A stretch of 64,000 bases of DNA from an uncultured Rikenellaceae bacterium (GTDB lineage Bacteria; Bacteroidota; Bacteroidia; Bacteroidales; Rikenellaceae). Within the stretch, counting starts at the first letter, position 1. Every line of letters starts with the position of its first letter. The notes beneath the pieces were generated by a model. That model did no database searches, was not told where the DNA came from, and saw only the letters and a program-made list of their open reading frames with translations. The stretch covers positions 3,474 to 67,473 of the forward strand of contig CAJTLO010000006.1 in NCBI GenBank assembly GCA_910577285.1, read 5' to 3'. Below are positions 7,944 through 16,755 of this stretch, one piece after another. The translations under genes and the position numbers were made by a program.

Positions 7944-10364
7944 ATGAATATTTCCAAAATTTTAATCGCATTAAGCCTCTTGTTGGCGGTTGCCCTTCCT
8001 GCGAATGCGCAGATGACGGATGCGGCTGTGAAAGATTATATCAAGACGGGACTGGCATCCGGAAAATCGCAGCAGGAGATCGCGCGCGAGCTCGCGGTCC
8101 GCGGCGTGACGCGCGAGCAGGCGGAACGAATCACGCAGCAATACGACAAGGAGGGCCCGCGTACCGACGAGGCGTTCCGCACGGCCGGACAGCAGGAGCG
8201 GGAACGCCGGATGGAATCGGTGCTGACGCAGGAGAATCCTACCGATTTGGATGTGCTGGCGACCATGGAACAAGAAAATTGGCTGACCGATGCCGATGCC
8301 GAGGACAAGACGCCCATATTCGGCCGCAACATCTTTACCAACAAGAACCTGACTTTCGCTCCGAACGCCCAGCTTCCGACACCGCCCAATTACCGGCTCG
8401 GTCCGGGCGACGAGGTCATCATCGACATCTGGGGTGCCAATCAGGCTTCGATCCGCCAGACCATTTCCCCCGACGGGACCATCAACATCCCGGACATCGG
8501 TTTGGTCAACCTCAACGGCATGACGGTCAAGGAGGCCGACGCCTACCTGCGCCGCATGCTGGGTAGAATCTATTCGCTCGACGGCTCCGACGCCCAGTCG
8601 GAAATAAAACTCACCTTGGGCAACATCCGGAGCATCCAGGTCAATCTGATGGGCGAGGTCGCCGTTCCGGGCACTTACTACCTCTCCTCTCTCTCGAACA
8701 TCTACCACGCGCTCTACCGTGCCGGCGGCGTCAGCGACCTGGGTTCGCTGCGCGACATCCGGCTTGTGCGCAACGGCAAGCAGATCGCGTCGCTCGACGT
8801 ATACGAGTTCATCCTCAAGGGTAAATCGCCCGGCGACATTCAGTTGCAGGAGGGCGACATCGTTATCGTACCCGCCTATGACATGCTGGTCGATATATCG
8901 GGTAACGTAAAACGTCCGATGACATACGAAATGAAAGAGGGCGAAACCGTCAAGCAGTTGCTCGACTACGCCAGCGGATTCTCGGGCGACGCCTACAAAA
9001 GCAGCCTGCGCATGATTCGCCAGAACGGCCGGGAGTATCGGGTCTATACGATCAACGAACCGGAGTATGCCACTTTCCCGCTGCTGGACGGCGACTCTCT
9101 CAGCGTCGGGGCGATGCTCGACCGTTTCGAAAACAAGATCGAGATCAAGGGGGCCGTATATCGCCCCGGCATCTACGAACTCGGCGAGGAGATCGCGACC
9201 GTCGGTCAGTTGCTCGCCAAAGCCGAAGGAATCAAGGGCGATGCCTTTACCAACCGGGCGCTCCTGCAACGGGAGAAGGAGGATCTTACCCTGGAGGTGC
9301 TCTCGCTCGACCTCGCGGCGATTCTGGAGGGGAGAGCCGAGGACATCGCCTTGCGGAAAAACGACGTGCTGTTCGTTGCGAGTATCCACGATCTGCAGGA
9401 CATAGGCCAGGTCACGGTCTTCGGAGAGGTCGCACGTCCCGGAGATTTCATCTTCGCGGAGAACACCACGCTGGAAGACATCATCATGCAGGCGGGCGGT
9501 CTGCTGGAGTCGGCCTCCGTGGTCAAGGTCGATGTCAGTCGTCGCATTAAGGATCCCGCCGCTACGGCATTGACCGATGTGCTCTCCCAGACCTTTACGT
9601 TCTCCCTCAAAGACGGATTCGTCATCGACGGTCAGCCGAACTTCATCCTCGAACCTTACGACCAGATTTTCGTCCGTCGCAGCCCCTCGTACAATCCGCA
9701 GGAGAGCGTCACGATCAGCGGCGAGGTGCCCTTCCCGGGGCCTTATATCCTCTCCAGCAGAAACGAAAGACTCTCCGATCTGGTAGCTAAGGCGGGCGGT
9801 GTTTCCCGTTGGGCCTACGTCAAAGGAGCAAGGCTTCTGCGCACCATGACCGAGGGAGAGGTCGCTCGCAGTCAGGCGGTATTCGAAGCGATCGACAATA
9901 CCAAGGACAGCATCAACGTCAAGAACCTGGAGTTCGAAAACACCTACTATGTGGGTATCGACCTCGAAGCCGCCCTGAAGAATCCGGGCGGGGACGCCGA
10001 TTTGGTGCTCCGGCCCGACGACCAGCTCCACATCCCGACGATGGTCAATACGGTGCGCATTACGGGCAATGTCATGTATCCCAACGTGGTTACCTACAAT
10101 TCGTCCATGACGGTCGAAGACTTCGTCAGGATGGCCGGCGGTTACGGATTCCGGGCGAAGAAAAGCAAGGCTTACATCGTCTATATGAACGGCATGGTGG
10201 CCCGGGCCAAACGCAATAGCAAGTCCGTCGTGGAGCCCGGTTGCGAAATCATCGTTCCGGAACGACGCAAGAACAAAGCGACGCTCGGAGAGATCATGAG
10301 CATCACGACGACAACGGCTTCGCTCGCAACGATGATCGCGACAATCGGTACCTTAATCAAATAA
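7944..10364 (+). CDS. Outer-membrane polysaccharide export protein, Wza-like with six SLBB domains
   Basis: 806 aa from the ATG at 7944, where a signal peptide begins (MNISKILIALSLLLAVALPA, cleavage near NAQ). The Poly_export/Wza domain begins near 148 with YRLGPGDEVIIDIWG. Six SLBB repeats follow near residues 231, 315, 397, 488, 586 and 701, each with a GxVxxPG-like core (MGEVAVPG, SGNVKRPM, KGAVYRPG, FGEVARPG, SGEVPFPG, TGNVMYPN). A hydrophobic C-terminal helix (TTTTASLATMIATIG) fits the Wza outer-membrane barrel helix. It forms the periplasm-spanning export channel with the Wzz-like protein encoded 11 bases downstream. Bacteroidetes versions commonly carry more SLBB domains than E. coli Wza. 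Confidence 0.92.
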   Translation: MNISKILIALSLLLAVALPANAQMTDAAVKDYIKTGLASGKSQQEIARELAVRGVTREQAERITQQYDKEGPRTDEAFRTAGQQERERRMESVLTQENPTDLDVLATMEQENWLTDADAEDKTPIFGRNIFTNKNLTFAPNAQLPTPPNYRLGPGDEVIIDIWGANQASIRQTISPDGTINIPDIGLVNLNGMTVKEADAYLRRMLGRIYSLDGSDAQSEIKLTLGNIRSIQVNLMGEVAVPGTYYLSSLSNIYHALYRAGGVSDLGSLRDIRLVRNGKQIASLDVYEFILKGKSPGDIQLQEGDIVIVPAYDMLVDISGNVKRPMTYEMKEGETVKQLLDYASGFSGDAYKSSLRMIRQNGREYRVYTINEPEYATFPLLDGDSLSVGAMLDRFENKIEIKGAVYRPGIYELGEEIATVGQLLAKAEGIKGDAFTNRALLQREKEDLTLEVLSLDLAAILEGRAEDIALRKNDVLFVASIHDLQDIGQVTVFGEVARPGDFIFAENTTLEDIIMQAGGLLESASVVKVDVSRRIKDPAATALTDVLSQTFTFSLKDGFVIDGQPNFILEPYDQIFVRRSPSYNPQESVTISGEVPFPGPYILSSRNERLSDLVAKAGGVSRWAYVKGARLLRTMTEGEVARSQAVFEAIDNTKDSINVKNLEFENTYYVGIDLEAALKNPGGDADLVLRPDDQLHIPTMVNTVRITGNVMYPNVVTYNSSMTVEDFVRMAGGYGFRAKKSKAYIVYMNGMVARAKRNSKSVVEPGCEIIVPERRKNKATLGEIMSITTTTASLATMIATIGTLIK

Positions 10365-10375
10365 AACGACCGGAC

Positions 10376-11473
10376 ATGACGGAATTGCAAAACAACAGTG
10401 CACCCCGAAACGGCTCGGCGGGAACCGATATCGACCTGATGGGGATGTTGACCCGCCTGTGGCATGCACGCAGCTTCCTTCTCATCTGCTGTGCGGTAGG
10501 CGCCGTGCTGGGGCTGATCGTCGGATTCAGCATCCCGAAACGGTACGCCGCATCGGTGGTGCTCGCTCCCGAGAGCGAACAGAAAGCCGGAGGGAGCGTC
10601 AGCTCCATCGCCAGCATGATGGGCATGAACCTCGACAACGGCGTGGATGCGATCAACGTAAACATGTTTCCCGAAGTGGTGCACTCCACCCCGTTCGTCT
10701 TCCGGTTGTTCGACCTTCCGGTCGAAACGGCCGACGGCAGGTTGCGGACCACCTTGCTGGACTACATGCTCCACCACCAGAAGAAAGCGTGGTGGGTTTA
10801 TCTCGCCGAGGCTCCCTTCAAGGCGCTGAAATGGGGTGTGTCGCTTATCTCCGGCAAGGAAGAGGAGAGGAACGAAGGTGTTCTGCAGATGTATAATTTG
10901 CCGAAAAAGGAACGCGAGGTCATCAAGTATTTCGCAAATAACCTCAAGGTGAACATCGACAAGAAAACGGAAAAAACGGAAATGTCCCTCGAAATGCAGG
11001 ACCCCCTGGTCGTCGCCACCGTCATGAACGCGGTGGTTGAAAACCTGAAGGAGTACATGTCGGATTACCGGACCTCGAAAGCCCGGCAGGACGCCGAAAA
11101 TCTCTCCGTGATCTGCGCGGAACGCAAAGCCGACTATTACAAGGCGCAGCAGCAGTACGCGGCTTATGCCGATGCGAACAAGAGCGTCGTACGCCAGTCG
11201 GCTCAGGCCGAACAGGAACGCCTGCAGCAGGAGATGCAGCTGGCTTATCAGGTCTATTCGCAGGTAGCCACCCAGCTCGAGGCGGCACGTATCAAGGAGC
11301 AGCAGGCCAAACCCGTCTTCACGATCATCGATCCCGTAACGGTTCCTCTTCGTCAGGCGGCTCCGAGCAAGGCCAAACTGCTCATCGGTTTCGTTATTCT
11401 GTTCGGCTGCGTGGGCAGCGCCTGGGTACTGGTCGGCCGCGACGCCTGCAAGCGTCTTCGTTCGGCCCGATAA
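10376..11473 (+). CDS. Wzz-type chain-length determinant / polysaccharide co-polymerase
   Basis: 365 aa from the ATG at 10376, just after the wza-like stop. Membrane segment 1 is near 37-56 (FLLICCAVGAVLGLIVGFS) and segment 2 is near 337-356 (LLIGFVILFGCVGSAWVL), enclosing a periplasmic coiled region rich in Gln and Ala, the classic Wzz topology. The prolines before the second span (VPLRQAAPSKAK) are typical. There is no Walker box, so it lacks the BY-kinase half. Its role is to set glycan chain length together with Wzy and the exporter. Confidence 0.88.
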   Translation: MTELQNNSAPRNGSAGTDIDLMGMLTRLWHARSFLLICCAVGAVLGLIVGFSIPKRYAASVVLAPESEQKAGGSVSSIASMMGMNLDNGVDAINVNMFPEVVHSTPFVFRLFDLPVETADGRLRTTLLDYMLHHQKKAWWVYLAEAPFKALKWGVSLISGKEEERNEGVLQMYNLPKKEREVIKYFANNLKVNIDKKTEKTEMSLEMQDPLVVATVMNAVVENLKEYMSDYRTSKARQDAENLSVICAERKADYYKAQQQYAAYADANKSVVRQSAQAEQERLQQEMQLAYQVYSQVATQLEAARIKEQQAKPVFTIIDPVTVPLRQAAPSKAKLLIGFVILFGCVGSAWVLVGRDACKRLRSAR

Positions 11474-11520
11474 CGACAGTAGGCTTATTTAAGAGTCAAA
11501 AACAACCAAGAGGAAAGATC

Positions 11521-12546
11521 ATGAAGAAACGGATACTCGTCTCGGGCGGTGCGGGGTATATCGGCAGTCACGTTACCGTCGAACTCATCGCTGCCGGTTA
11601 TGACGTCGTCGTGGCCGATAACATGTCGAATTGCGACAGGAGCTGTTTCGACGGGGTGCGGCAAATTACCGGACGGAGCGAACTTCCCTTCGTGGAGATG
11701 GATTTCTGCGACGCCGCAGCCGTCGAGCGACTTTTCAGCCGTTACAAGATCGACGCGGTAATCCATTTCGCGGCCTTCAAGGCGGTCGGAGAATCGGTAG
11801 CGGAACCGATCAAATATTACAGGAACAACCTGCTCTCTTTTCTCAACGTGCTGGAAGCGGCCCGCAATCACGGAGGTTGCAACGTCCTCTTCTCCTCGTC
11901 GGCAACGGTTTACGGCGAAGCGGACAAACTGCCCGTGACCGAACAATCGCCCCGACTTCCCGCCACATCGCCTTACGGCAATACCAAGCAGATATGCGAG
12001 GATATGCTGCGCGATGCGATTGCCGCCGACCCGTCGATCCGGGGAATCGCACTGCGCTATTTCAATCCGATCGGGGCGCACCCCTCGGTGCTGATCGGGG
12101 AGTTGCCGCGCGGCGTACCCAACAACCTGGTGCCGTTCATTACGCAGACGGCCATCGGCAAGCGAGCCTGTCTGAGTATCTTCGGCAACGACTATCCGAC
12201 GCCGGACGGCACCTGCCTGCGGGATTACATCGACATCGTCGATCTGGCCCAGGCCCATGTCTGCGCCGTGACCCGCATGGTCGAAGGACGGATGAAAGAG
12301 GGTTACGAAATATTCAACGTGGGAACGGGGCGTCCCGTATCGGTGGCGGAACTGGTCACAGAATTCGAAAAGGTCAATGGACTCAAGCTCAACTACAAAT
12401 TCGCCGACCGTCGCCCCGGGGATGTCGTAGCGATCTGGGCCGACACCTCCCGTGCGAACGAAGAGCTGGGCTGGAAGGCCAAACGAACCCTTGCTGAAAC
12501 CCTCGCATCGGCCTGGGCCTGGGAAAAACACCTGGCCGAACAATAG
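11521..12546 (+). CDS. galE: UDP-glucose 4-epimerase
   Basis: 341 aa, the full family length. NAD-binding Rossmann motif SGGAGYIGSHV is at 7-17, the catalytic Ser lies in FSSSATVYGE near 124, and the YxxxK pair is in SPYGNTK near 149. ALRYFNPIGAHPS and GDYPTPDGTC-type segments (NDYPTPDGTCLRDYIDIVD) are the sugar-binding landmarks of GalE. It interconverts UDP-Glc/UDP-Gal (possibly the N-acetyl forms) and supplies precursors to the glycan made by the surrounding genes. Confidence 0.95.
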   Translation: MKKRILVSGGAGYIGSHVTVELIAAGYDVVVADNMSNCDRSCFDGVRQITGRSELPFVEMDFCDAAAVERLFSRYKIDAVIHFAAFKAVGESVAEPIKYYRNNLLSFLNVLEAARNHGGCNVLFSSSATVYGEADKLPVTEQSPRLPATSPYGNTKQICEDMLRDAIAADPSIRGIALRYFNPIGAHPSVLIGELPRGVPNNLVPFITQTAIGKRACLSIFGNDYPTPDGTCLRDYIDIVDLAQAHVCAVTRMVEGRMKEGYEIFNVGTGRPVSVAELVTEFEKVNGLKLNYKFADRRPGDVVAIWADTSRANEELGWKAKRTLAETLASAWAWEKHLAEQ

Positions 12547-12602
12547 ATACACTACCGGCCCACGCGATCGGCGGAAGGGACCTAAAGAAAGAAGGGCAAA
12601 AG

Positions 12603-12652
12603 CGATTCCCCCGGAAGAGTCCTGCCGCCAACAGGCCCTTTCGGGGGAATCG
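12603..12652 (+). terminator. Hairpin after galE
   Basis: An 11-bp arm CGATTCCCCCG (12603-12613) pairs with CGGGGGAATCG (12642-12652), with a small internal stem CCTG/CAGG in the loop. It lies 56 bp after the galE stop. There is no strong T-run, so termination is inferred from position and stability. Confidence 0.6.
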
Positions 12653-13056
12653 TTCCATAAGCATCGAGGATAGCACAATACGAAGTCCGATTCGGGAGAG
12701 GGGAGAGGGGAGAGTCCTGCGAACGGAACTACCGGACTGCCATCTGCCGCCGCTTTTGCCAAATGATGCGTCGCCGCGCCCGCTATCGGCAAAAAGTGTC
12801 CGCATGGCCGTCTGTACGCCGGGTTTATCCGCCCAAAGGAAACTTCTCGAAAACCGCACCCCGGGCGAAGCTGTCCCCGTGACTTCCTTCCGAGCAATCC
12901 CCGCTGCGGGAAGGCGTCCGTTTTTCAATTCAGGATCGTAGGAGACGTTTATGTGGGCGAGTCCGATACCGCATCGTTCCGTTCGAGAGGTCTTCGACAC
13001 ACCGGGTCGGTCGGATTTATCCGACCGACCCGGTAACGAGAATCTTTTCCGCCGTT
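12653..13056. other. Intergenic stretch between convergent galE and wecG
   Basis: No credible gene. It contains three copies of the 7-mer GGGAGAG at 12694-12714 and the wecG-side hairpin at 13001-13034. The open frames across it are GC-driven shadows. Confidence 0.6.
13001..13034 (-). terminator. Perfect 15-bp hairpin after wecG
   Basis: ACCGGGTCGGTCGGA (13001-13015) and its exact complement (13020-13034) enclose a 4-nt loop, 22 bp beyond the wecG stop. It probably terminates the minus-strand transcript and may insulate it from galE. Confidence 0.7.
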
Positions 13057-13791
13057 TTATTTCGAACTGAACTTACAACCGAACGAATCGATTGCGAACC
13101 GGATCGGAAAACCGACCAACACCTCGAACAATCGCCCGAACATCCCTTTCTCATGTGCAAGGCGATAAAAGGCCCGGAGGTTGAAGCGATTGATCCAGTC
13201 AGGGTAGTAGTTGATTCCGGTAGCGGTCTGGTGCAGGAATCCGCCGCAGGTGAAGACGATGCCCCGATAGCCGGCTTCCCGGAGATCGAGAGCGAACCGC
13301 TCCTGCAACGGCGAGCCCATCCCCACAACGGTAAAGTCGGGTGCGACCTCCACGATTCGCCGTATGGCATCGCGCCGTTCTTCCTCGTCCCGGAAATAAC
13401 CGTTGCGAAAGCCGGCTATCGCGATTTGGGGATATGCCGTGCGGATCTGTTCGACAGTAGCCTCGAGCTGCTCTTGTTTGGAGCCGATGAAATAGATCGT
13501 ATCGGTACATTCCGGGGAGTTCAGACGACTGAAGAGATCGGCCGCCATCCCCGACATATCGAAGCTCAGCCGGGGAACCTTCACACCCCAGAACAATCGA
13601 ATCCACCAGCACATGGTCATCCCGTCGACAAACAGTCCGTCTATGTCGGCGTAGAGCTCGGGATTGCTTTTCACGACATGGTAATAATAGGGATTGACGC
13701 ACGTATGAACCCGTCCCCGTTCGGAGAAGACTCGCTCGGGATAGGCCGAGGCCGAGGTCGCAATCTTGTTCACAAACGCTCGTGTTGTCAT
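13057..13791 (-). CDS. wecG: WecG/TagA/CpsF family glycosyltransferase (GT26)
   Basis: 244 aa. The GT26 landmarks are visible: the HVVKSNPELY and GLFVDGMTMCWWIRLFWG segments (the Asp-containing VDGM loop), YFIGSKQEQLE near 99, IAGFRNGYF near 125 and VVGMGSPLQERFA near 155, the last being the most conserved stretch. The family adds the second sugar (ManNAc or a uronate) to undecaprenyl-PP-GlcNAc on the inner leaflet, so it is the natural successor to the WecA-like enzyme. It is convergent with galE. A TAAATTTG -7-like box lies near 13882-13889 on its upstream side. Confidence 0.9.
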   Translation of the reverse strand: MTTRAFVNKIATSASAYPERVFSERGRVHTCVNPYYYHVVKSNPELYADIDGLFVDGMTMCWWIRLFWGVKVPRLSFDMSGMAADLFSRLNSPECTDTIYFIGSKQEQLEATVEQIRTAYPQIAIAGFRNGYFRDEEERRDAIRRIVEVAPDFTVVGMGSPLQERFALDLREAGYRGIVFTCGGFLHQTATGINYYPDWINRFNLRAFYRLAHEKGMFGRLFEVLVGFPIRFAIDSFGCKFSSK

Positions 13792-13975
13792 AAACTATCG
13801 GTTATGTTATCTTACAATTTTACATCGGAACAAAGCGGTTTCGCTGCTTGAAAGATTGTATATGTCTTTCGATTCCGGGAACAAATTTACATATTTCCAA
13901 CTATTTGACAATAACCACGCGACTCCTTTGCTGTGTCGTGTCGCAACGTTCCGGTCACTCCGCAAGGCGTGATTG

Positions 13976-14370
13976 TCAATCCGTCCACATACGAATCAAG
14001 GCAAGGTACTTTTCTGCGAACCGCTCGAATCGGACACGAGCTTCTAAATTCCACGCTCGCCCGTACCGTAGAATCCGGAGCCGATCGAGCGGATTGTGCA
14101 GCGTGTGTATCTTTCTGTGCACCGATCCCAAACCGGCGCGTTCCTCCAGCTTTTCGGGCAGAGAGATAACGGCATCAGCGAATCTGGAGATTCAGGGTAT
14201 TCCCGAGCGTTTTGCCCCTCGGAATAGAACCGTTCGATAGACTTGCCGACATCGCGCCGGCCGTAAGAAATCTTGCCGCAGCGAACCTTCATCCGTTTTT
14301 CAGCAAGCTTTTGGTAATCTCGACAGGCACCATACCCGCTTCGGCAGCGACTCTCCGAACCTCCTTCGGC
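13976..14370 (-). pseudogene. Decayed C-terminal part of a GT4 glycosyltransferase
   Basis: Three short frames in series on the minus strand read like a GT4 C-terminal domain. KVRCGKIS...DVGKSIERFYSEGQNA (frame 1, about 14290-14195) resembles the CGKPVIASDVGSIPEFYSEGENA donor-binding region. Then FADAVISLPEKLEERAGLG, and finally EARVRFERFAEKYLALI ending at a TGA at 13976, resemble the usual tail. A one-base loss near 14190 joins frame 1 to frame 2, and a stop at 14289 ends an upstream in-frame piece (VPVEITKSLLKNG). No start or N-terminal domain is seen. It is probably a relic of a glycosyltransferase from the neighbouring locus. The match is from memory of the family, not an alignment. Confidence 0.5.
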
Positions 14371-14389
14371 CTCTGAAATAGGCAATAAA

Positions 14390-14421
14390 AAATCCCGTAA
14401 GAATTTGGTCTTACGGGATTT
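14390..14421 (-). terminator. Terminator of tRNA-Ser
   Basis: AAATCCCGTAAGA (14390-14402) pairs with TCTTACGGGATTT (14409-14421), followed on the minus strand by a T-run, 36 bp after the tRNA 3' end. Confidence 0.8.
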
Positions 14422-14455
14422 GCATGGGTCGACCCCGTTTTGTCTTCGGGGCTTG

Positions 14456-14544
<89 letters not shown>

Positions 14545-14567
14545 GGGCTTCTTGCCTTAAGCGGATG

Positions 14568-14599
14568 CAAATATAAGTCAAAAAAACGATTATCCAAAA
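14568..14599 (-). promoter_or_regulatory. Promoter of tRNA-Ser
   Basis: On the minus strand, TTTTG (14599-14595), exactly 19 nt, then TATATTTG (14575-14568): a perfect Bacteroidetes -33/-7 promoter 23 bp upstream of the tRNA. Confidence 0.85.
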
Positions 14600-15400
14600 G
14601 TTGAGAGGAGATAAAATGCGGGGGCGCCTCCGTAGGGGTTGGTCGGGGTGGTGGTATGGAGTGGTGCCGGGGCCTGTAGGACAGCGAGAGGCGCATTCGG
14701 CATGGGGCGAGGCGACCGGGCGGAGGGAGCGAGGAACGGGGGAAGGCGATGGAACAAGACGGGAGAGGTGCCGTCGAATGGAGGGCGGGTAACGGCAGGA
14801 GGCATCCGGTTCCGAGTACTGAGAGCAGGAAGTAGGGGAAAGCGCGAAGGGGCGGGAGCCGGAGAAGAGAGGATTCCTTAAATTATCGGAGACAGGAGAG
14901 GGGATTGCCGGCAGGTATCCTCGATGCGTGAAATCGGTTGGCGGTCAGTGGGAACAGCTGTTGTCGAATGGGCTGCCGGTGGGGATGGGAGCGGCGCGGA
15001 GGAGGTTTTTGGGGGCGGGTCTCAGGGGTTTGCAAGAGGTTGGTGGCCCGGGAGAACAGTTGTTGTCGGATGGGGTGTTGCCGTTGGGGATGGGAGTGAG
15101 GGCGGAGGAGGCTTTTGGGGGCGGGCCTCAGGGGGTTGCAAGAGGTTGCCGGTTAGGGAAAACAGTTGTTGTCGAATGGGCTGCCGGTGGAGATGGGAGC
15201 GGCGCGGAGGAGGGTGCCGGATAGGGCGTTGCCGCGCCGGACGAGCAGTCGCGAGGCGTTGCGTTCGGCGTCGGGAAAACGGCAGGCCGACAATAGGAGT
15301 AAAGACGGCGAAGGGCGTGCCGCTACGAGGAGTGCGGTGCCGCGATCGGGGAAATGTGGATATAATCGGTCGGTATGTACTGTAATGCCGGTGGATTTTG
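14600..15400. other. G-rich intergenic region without a credible gene
   Basis: About 800 bp, strongly G-biased on the plus strand (many GGGG runs), between tRNA-Ser and purB. Long open frames exist on both strands only because stop codons are rare in this composition. It contains the degenerate tandem repeat at 14953-15223. Confidence 0.6.
14953..15223 (+). repeat. Degenerate G-rich tandem repeat, period about 102-106 bp, 2.6 copies
   Basis: Units begin with AACAGYTGTTGTCGRATGGG at 14953, 15055 and 15161. Each continues with a GGGGATGGGAG block, a GCGGAGGAGG block, then TTTTGGGGGCGGG and a CAAGAGGTTG segment; the third unit is cut off after the GGAGGAGG block. Spacing and sequence vary, so it is an old or diversifying array. 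Function unknown. Confidence 0.75.
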
Positions 15401-15408
15401 TATCTTTG
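15401..15408 (+). promoter_or_regulatory. -7 box of purB promoter
   Basis: TATCTTTG, 25 bp upstream of the purB start, matches the Bacteroidetes -7 element TAnnTTTG. No clear -33 partner is seen. Confidence 0.55.
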
Positions 15409-15432
15409 TTCCTTAGCAAAACCAATGCGGAT

Positions 15433-16746
15433 ATGATAGAGAGATACAGCCGGCCTGCCATGAGGGCCATTTGGACAGAACAGCGGAAATTCGAGGCATA
15501 CCTGAAGGTGGAGATCCTTGCTGCCGAGGCGTGGAGCGAACTCGGTGTCATCCCCAAAGAGGATATTGCCAAACTGTGGGAGAAGGCCTCCTTCAGCATC
15601 GATCGGATCAAGGAGATCGAGGAGCAGACCCACCATGATATCGTGGCCTTTACGCGTGCCGTCAGCGAAACCCTCGGCGAGGAGCGCAAATGGGTGCATT
15701 ACGGACTGACGAGTACCGATGTGGTGGATACCGCCAACGGTTATCTTATCAAACAGGCCAACGAGGTATTGCTGAAAGACATAGAGGATTTCATCGAGAT
15801 GCTGCGCCGGCAGGCGCTCCGTTTCAGGAATACGCCCTGCATCGGGCGTACGCACGGTATTCATGCCGACATCACCTGTTTCGGACTCAAATGGGTGCTG
15901 TGGCACGAGGAGATGGTGCGGAATCTGGAGCGTTTCCGTGCGGCCGCCCGCAACATCGAGGTGGGCAAGCTGAGCGGAGCGGTCGGCAATTTCGCCAACA
16001 TACCTCCGTTCATACAGGACTACGTGTGCGAGAAACTGGGCATCCAGAGCGCCAATATCTCCACGCAGGTGATTCAGCGCGACAGGCACGCCTACTATAT
16101 GGCAACGCTCGCCGTGATCGCCGCATCGCTCGAACAGATGGCTTTCGAAGTGCGGAACCTGCAGCGCACGGAGGTGCACGAAGTGGAGGAGGCGTTCGGC
16201 AAGGGCCAGAAGGGGTCGAGTGCCATGCCGCACAAGCGCAATCCGATAAGCAGCGAAAACATTACGGGGTGTGCACGCGTGATGCGCGGCTACATGCTTA
16301 CGTTCTATGAGAATGTGGCCCTGTGGCACGAGCGCGACATCTCCCATTCGGCTACCGAGCGCATCATCCTGCCCGATGCCACCATGCTCCTCGACTACAT
16401 GCTCACGCGTTTCCGCGGTGTATTGGAGAACCTGACGGTCTTCCCGGAGGTGATGTTGGAAAACATCTACCGTACGCGCGGCGTCATCTTCGCCCAGCGG
16501 GTGATGAACGCCCTCATCGGGAAGGGGTTGTCGCGCGAGGGGGCCTACGATACGGTACAGCCCATCGCCATGCGTGCCATGAGCGAGCGACGCGACTACC
16601 AGGAGTTGCTGCACGAGAGTCCGGATGTGATGAAGTATCTGACCGGCGAGGAGCTGGACGCATGCTTCACGCTCGACTACTACATGAAGAACGTCGATTT
16701 TATCTATCGTCGGGCGGGAATTAAGGAAGATTCAGAAGAACAATAG
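15433..16746 (+). CDS. purB: Adenylosuccinate lyase
   Basis: 437 aa from the ATG at 15433 (MIERYSRPAM); the open frame extends upstream only through G-rich repeat DNA. The fumarase/aspartase superfamily signature GSSAMPHKRNPI is near 262, the catalytic His region in IGRTHGIHAD near 139, and the HYGLTSTDVVDT segment near 88. It cleaves SAICAR and adenylosuccinate, releasing fumarate, in purine synthesis. It is followed after 9 bp by purA, so the two steps IMP to AMP are encoded together. Confidence 0.97.
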   Translation: MIERYSRPAMRAIWTEQRKFEAYLKVEILAAEAWSELGVIPKEDIAKLWEKASFSIDRIKEIEEQTHHDIVAFTRAVSETLGEERKWVHYGLTSTDVVDTANGYLIKQANEVLLKDIEDFIEMLRRQALRFRNTPCIGRTHGIHADITCFGLKWVLWHEEMVRNLERFRAAARNIEVGKLSGAVGNFANIPPFIQDYVCEKLGIQSANISTQVIQRDRHAYYMATLAVIAASLEQMAFEVRNLQRTEVHEVEEAFGKGQKGSSAMPHKRNPISSENITGCARVMRGYMLTFYENVALWHERDISHSATERIILPDATMLLDYMLTRFRGVLENLTVFPEVMLENIYRTRGVIFAQRVMNALIGKGLSREGAYDTVQPIAMRAMSERRDYQELLHESPDVMKYLTGEELDACFTLDYYMKNVDFIYRRAGIKEDSEEQ

Positions 16747-16755
16747 AAGAAAAAG

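Noticed and set aside
12694..12714. Three GGGAGAG heptamers as a possible phase-variation tract
   Set aside because: Not inside or just upstream of a gene; lies between convergent genes.
14924..15385. Gly/Arg-rich frames in the G-rich repeat region
   Set aside because: Low-complexity translation of G-rich DNA, open in several frames at once.
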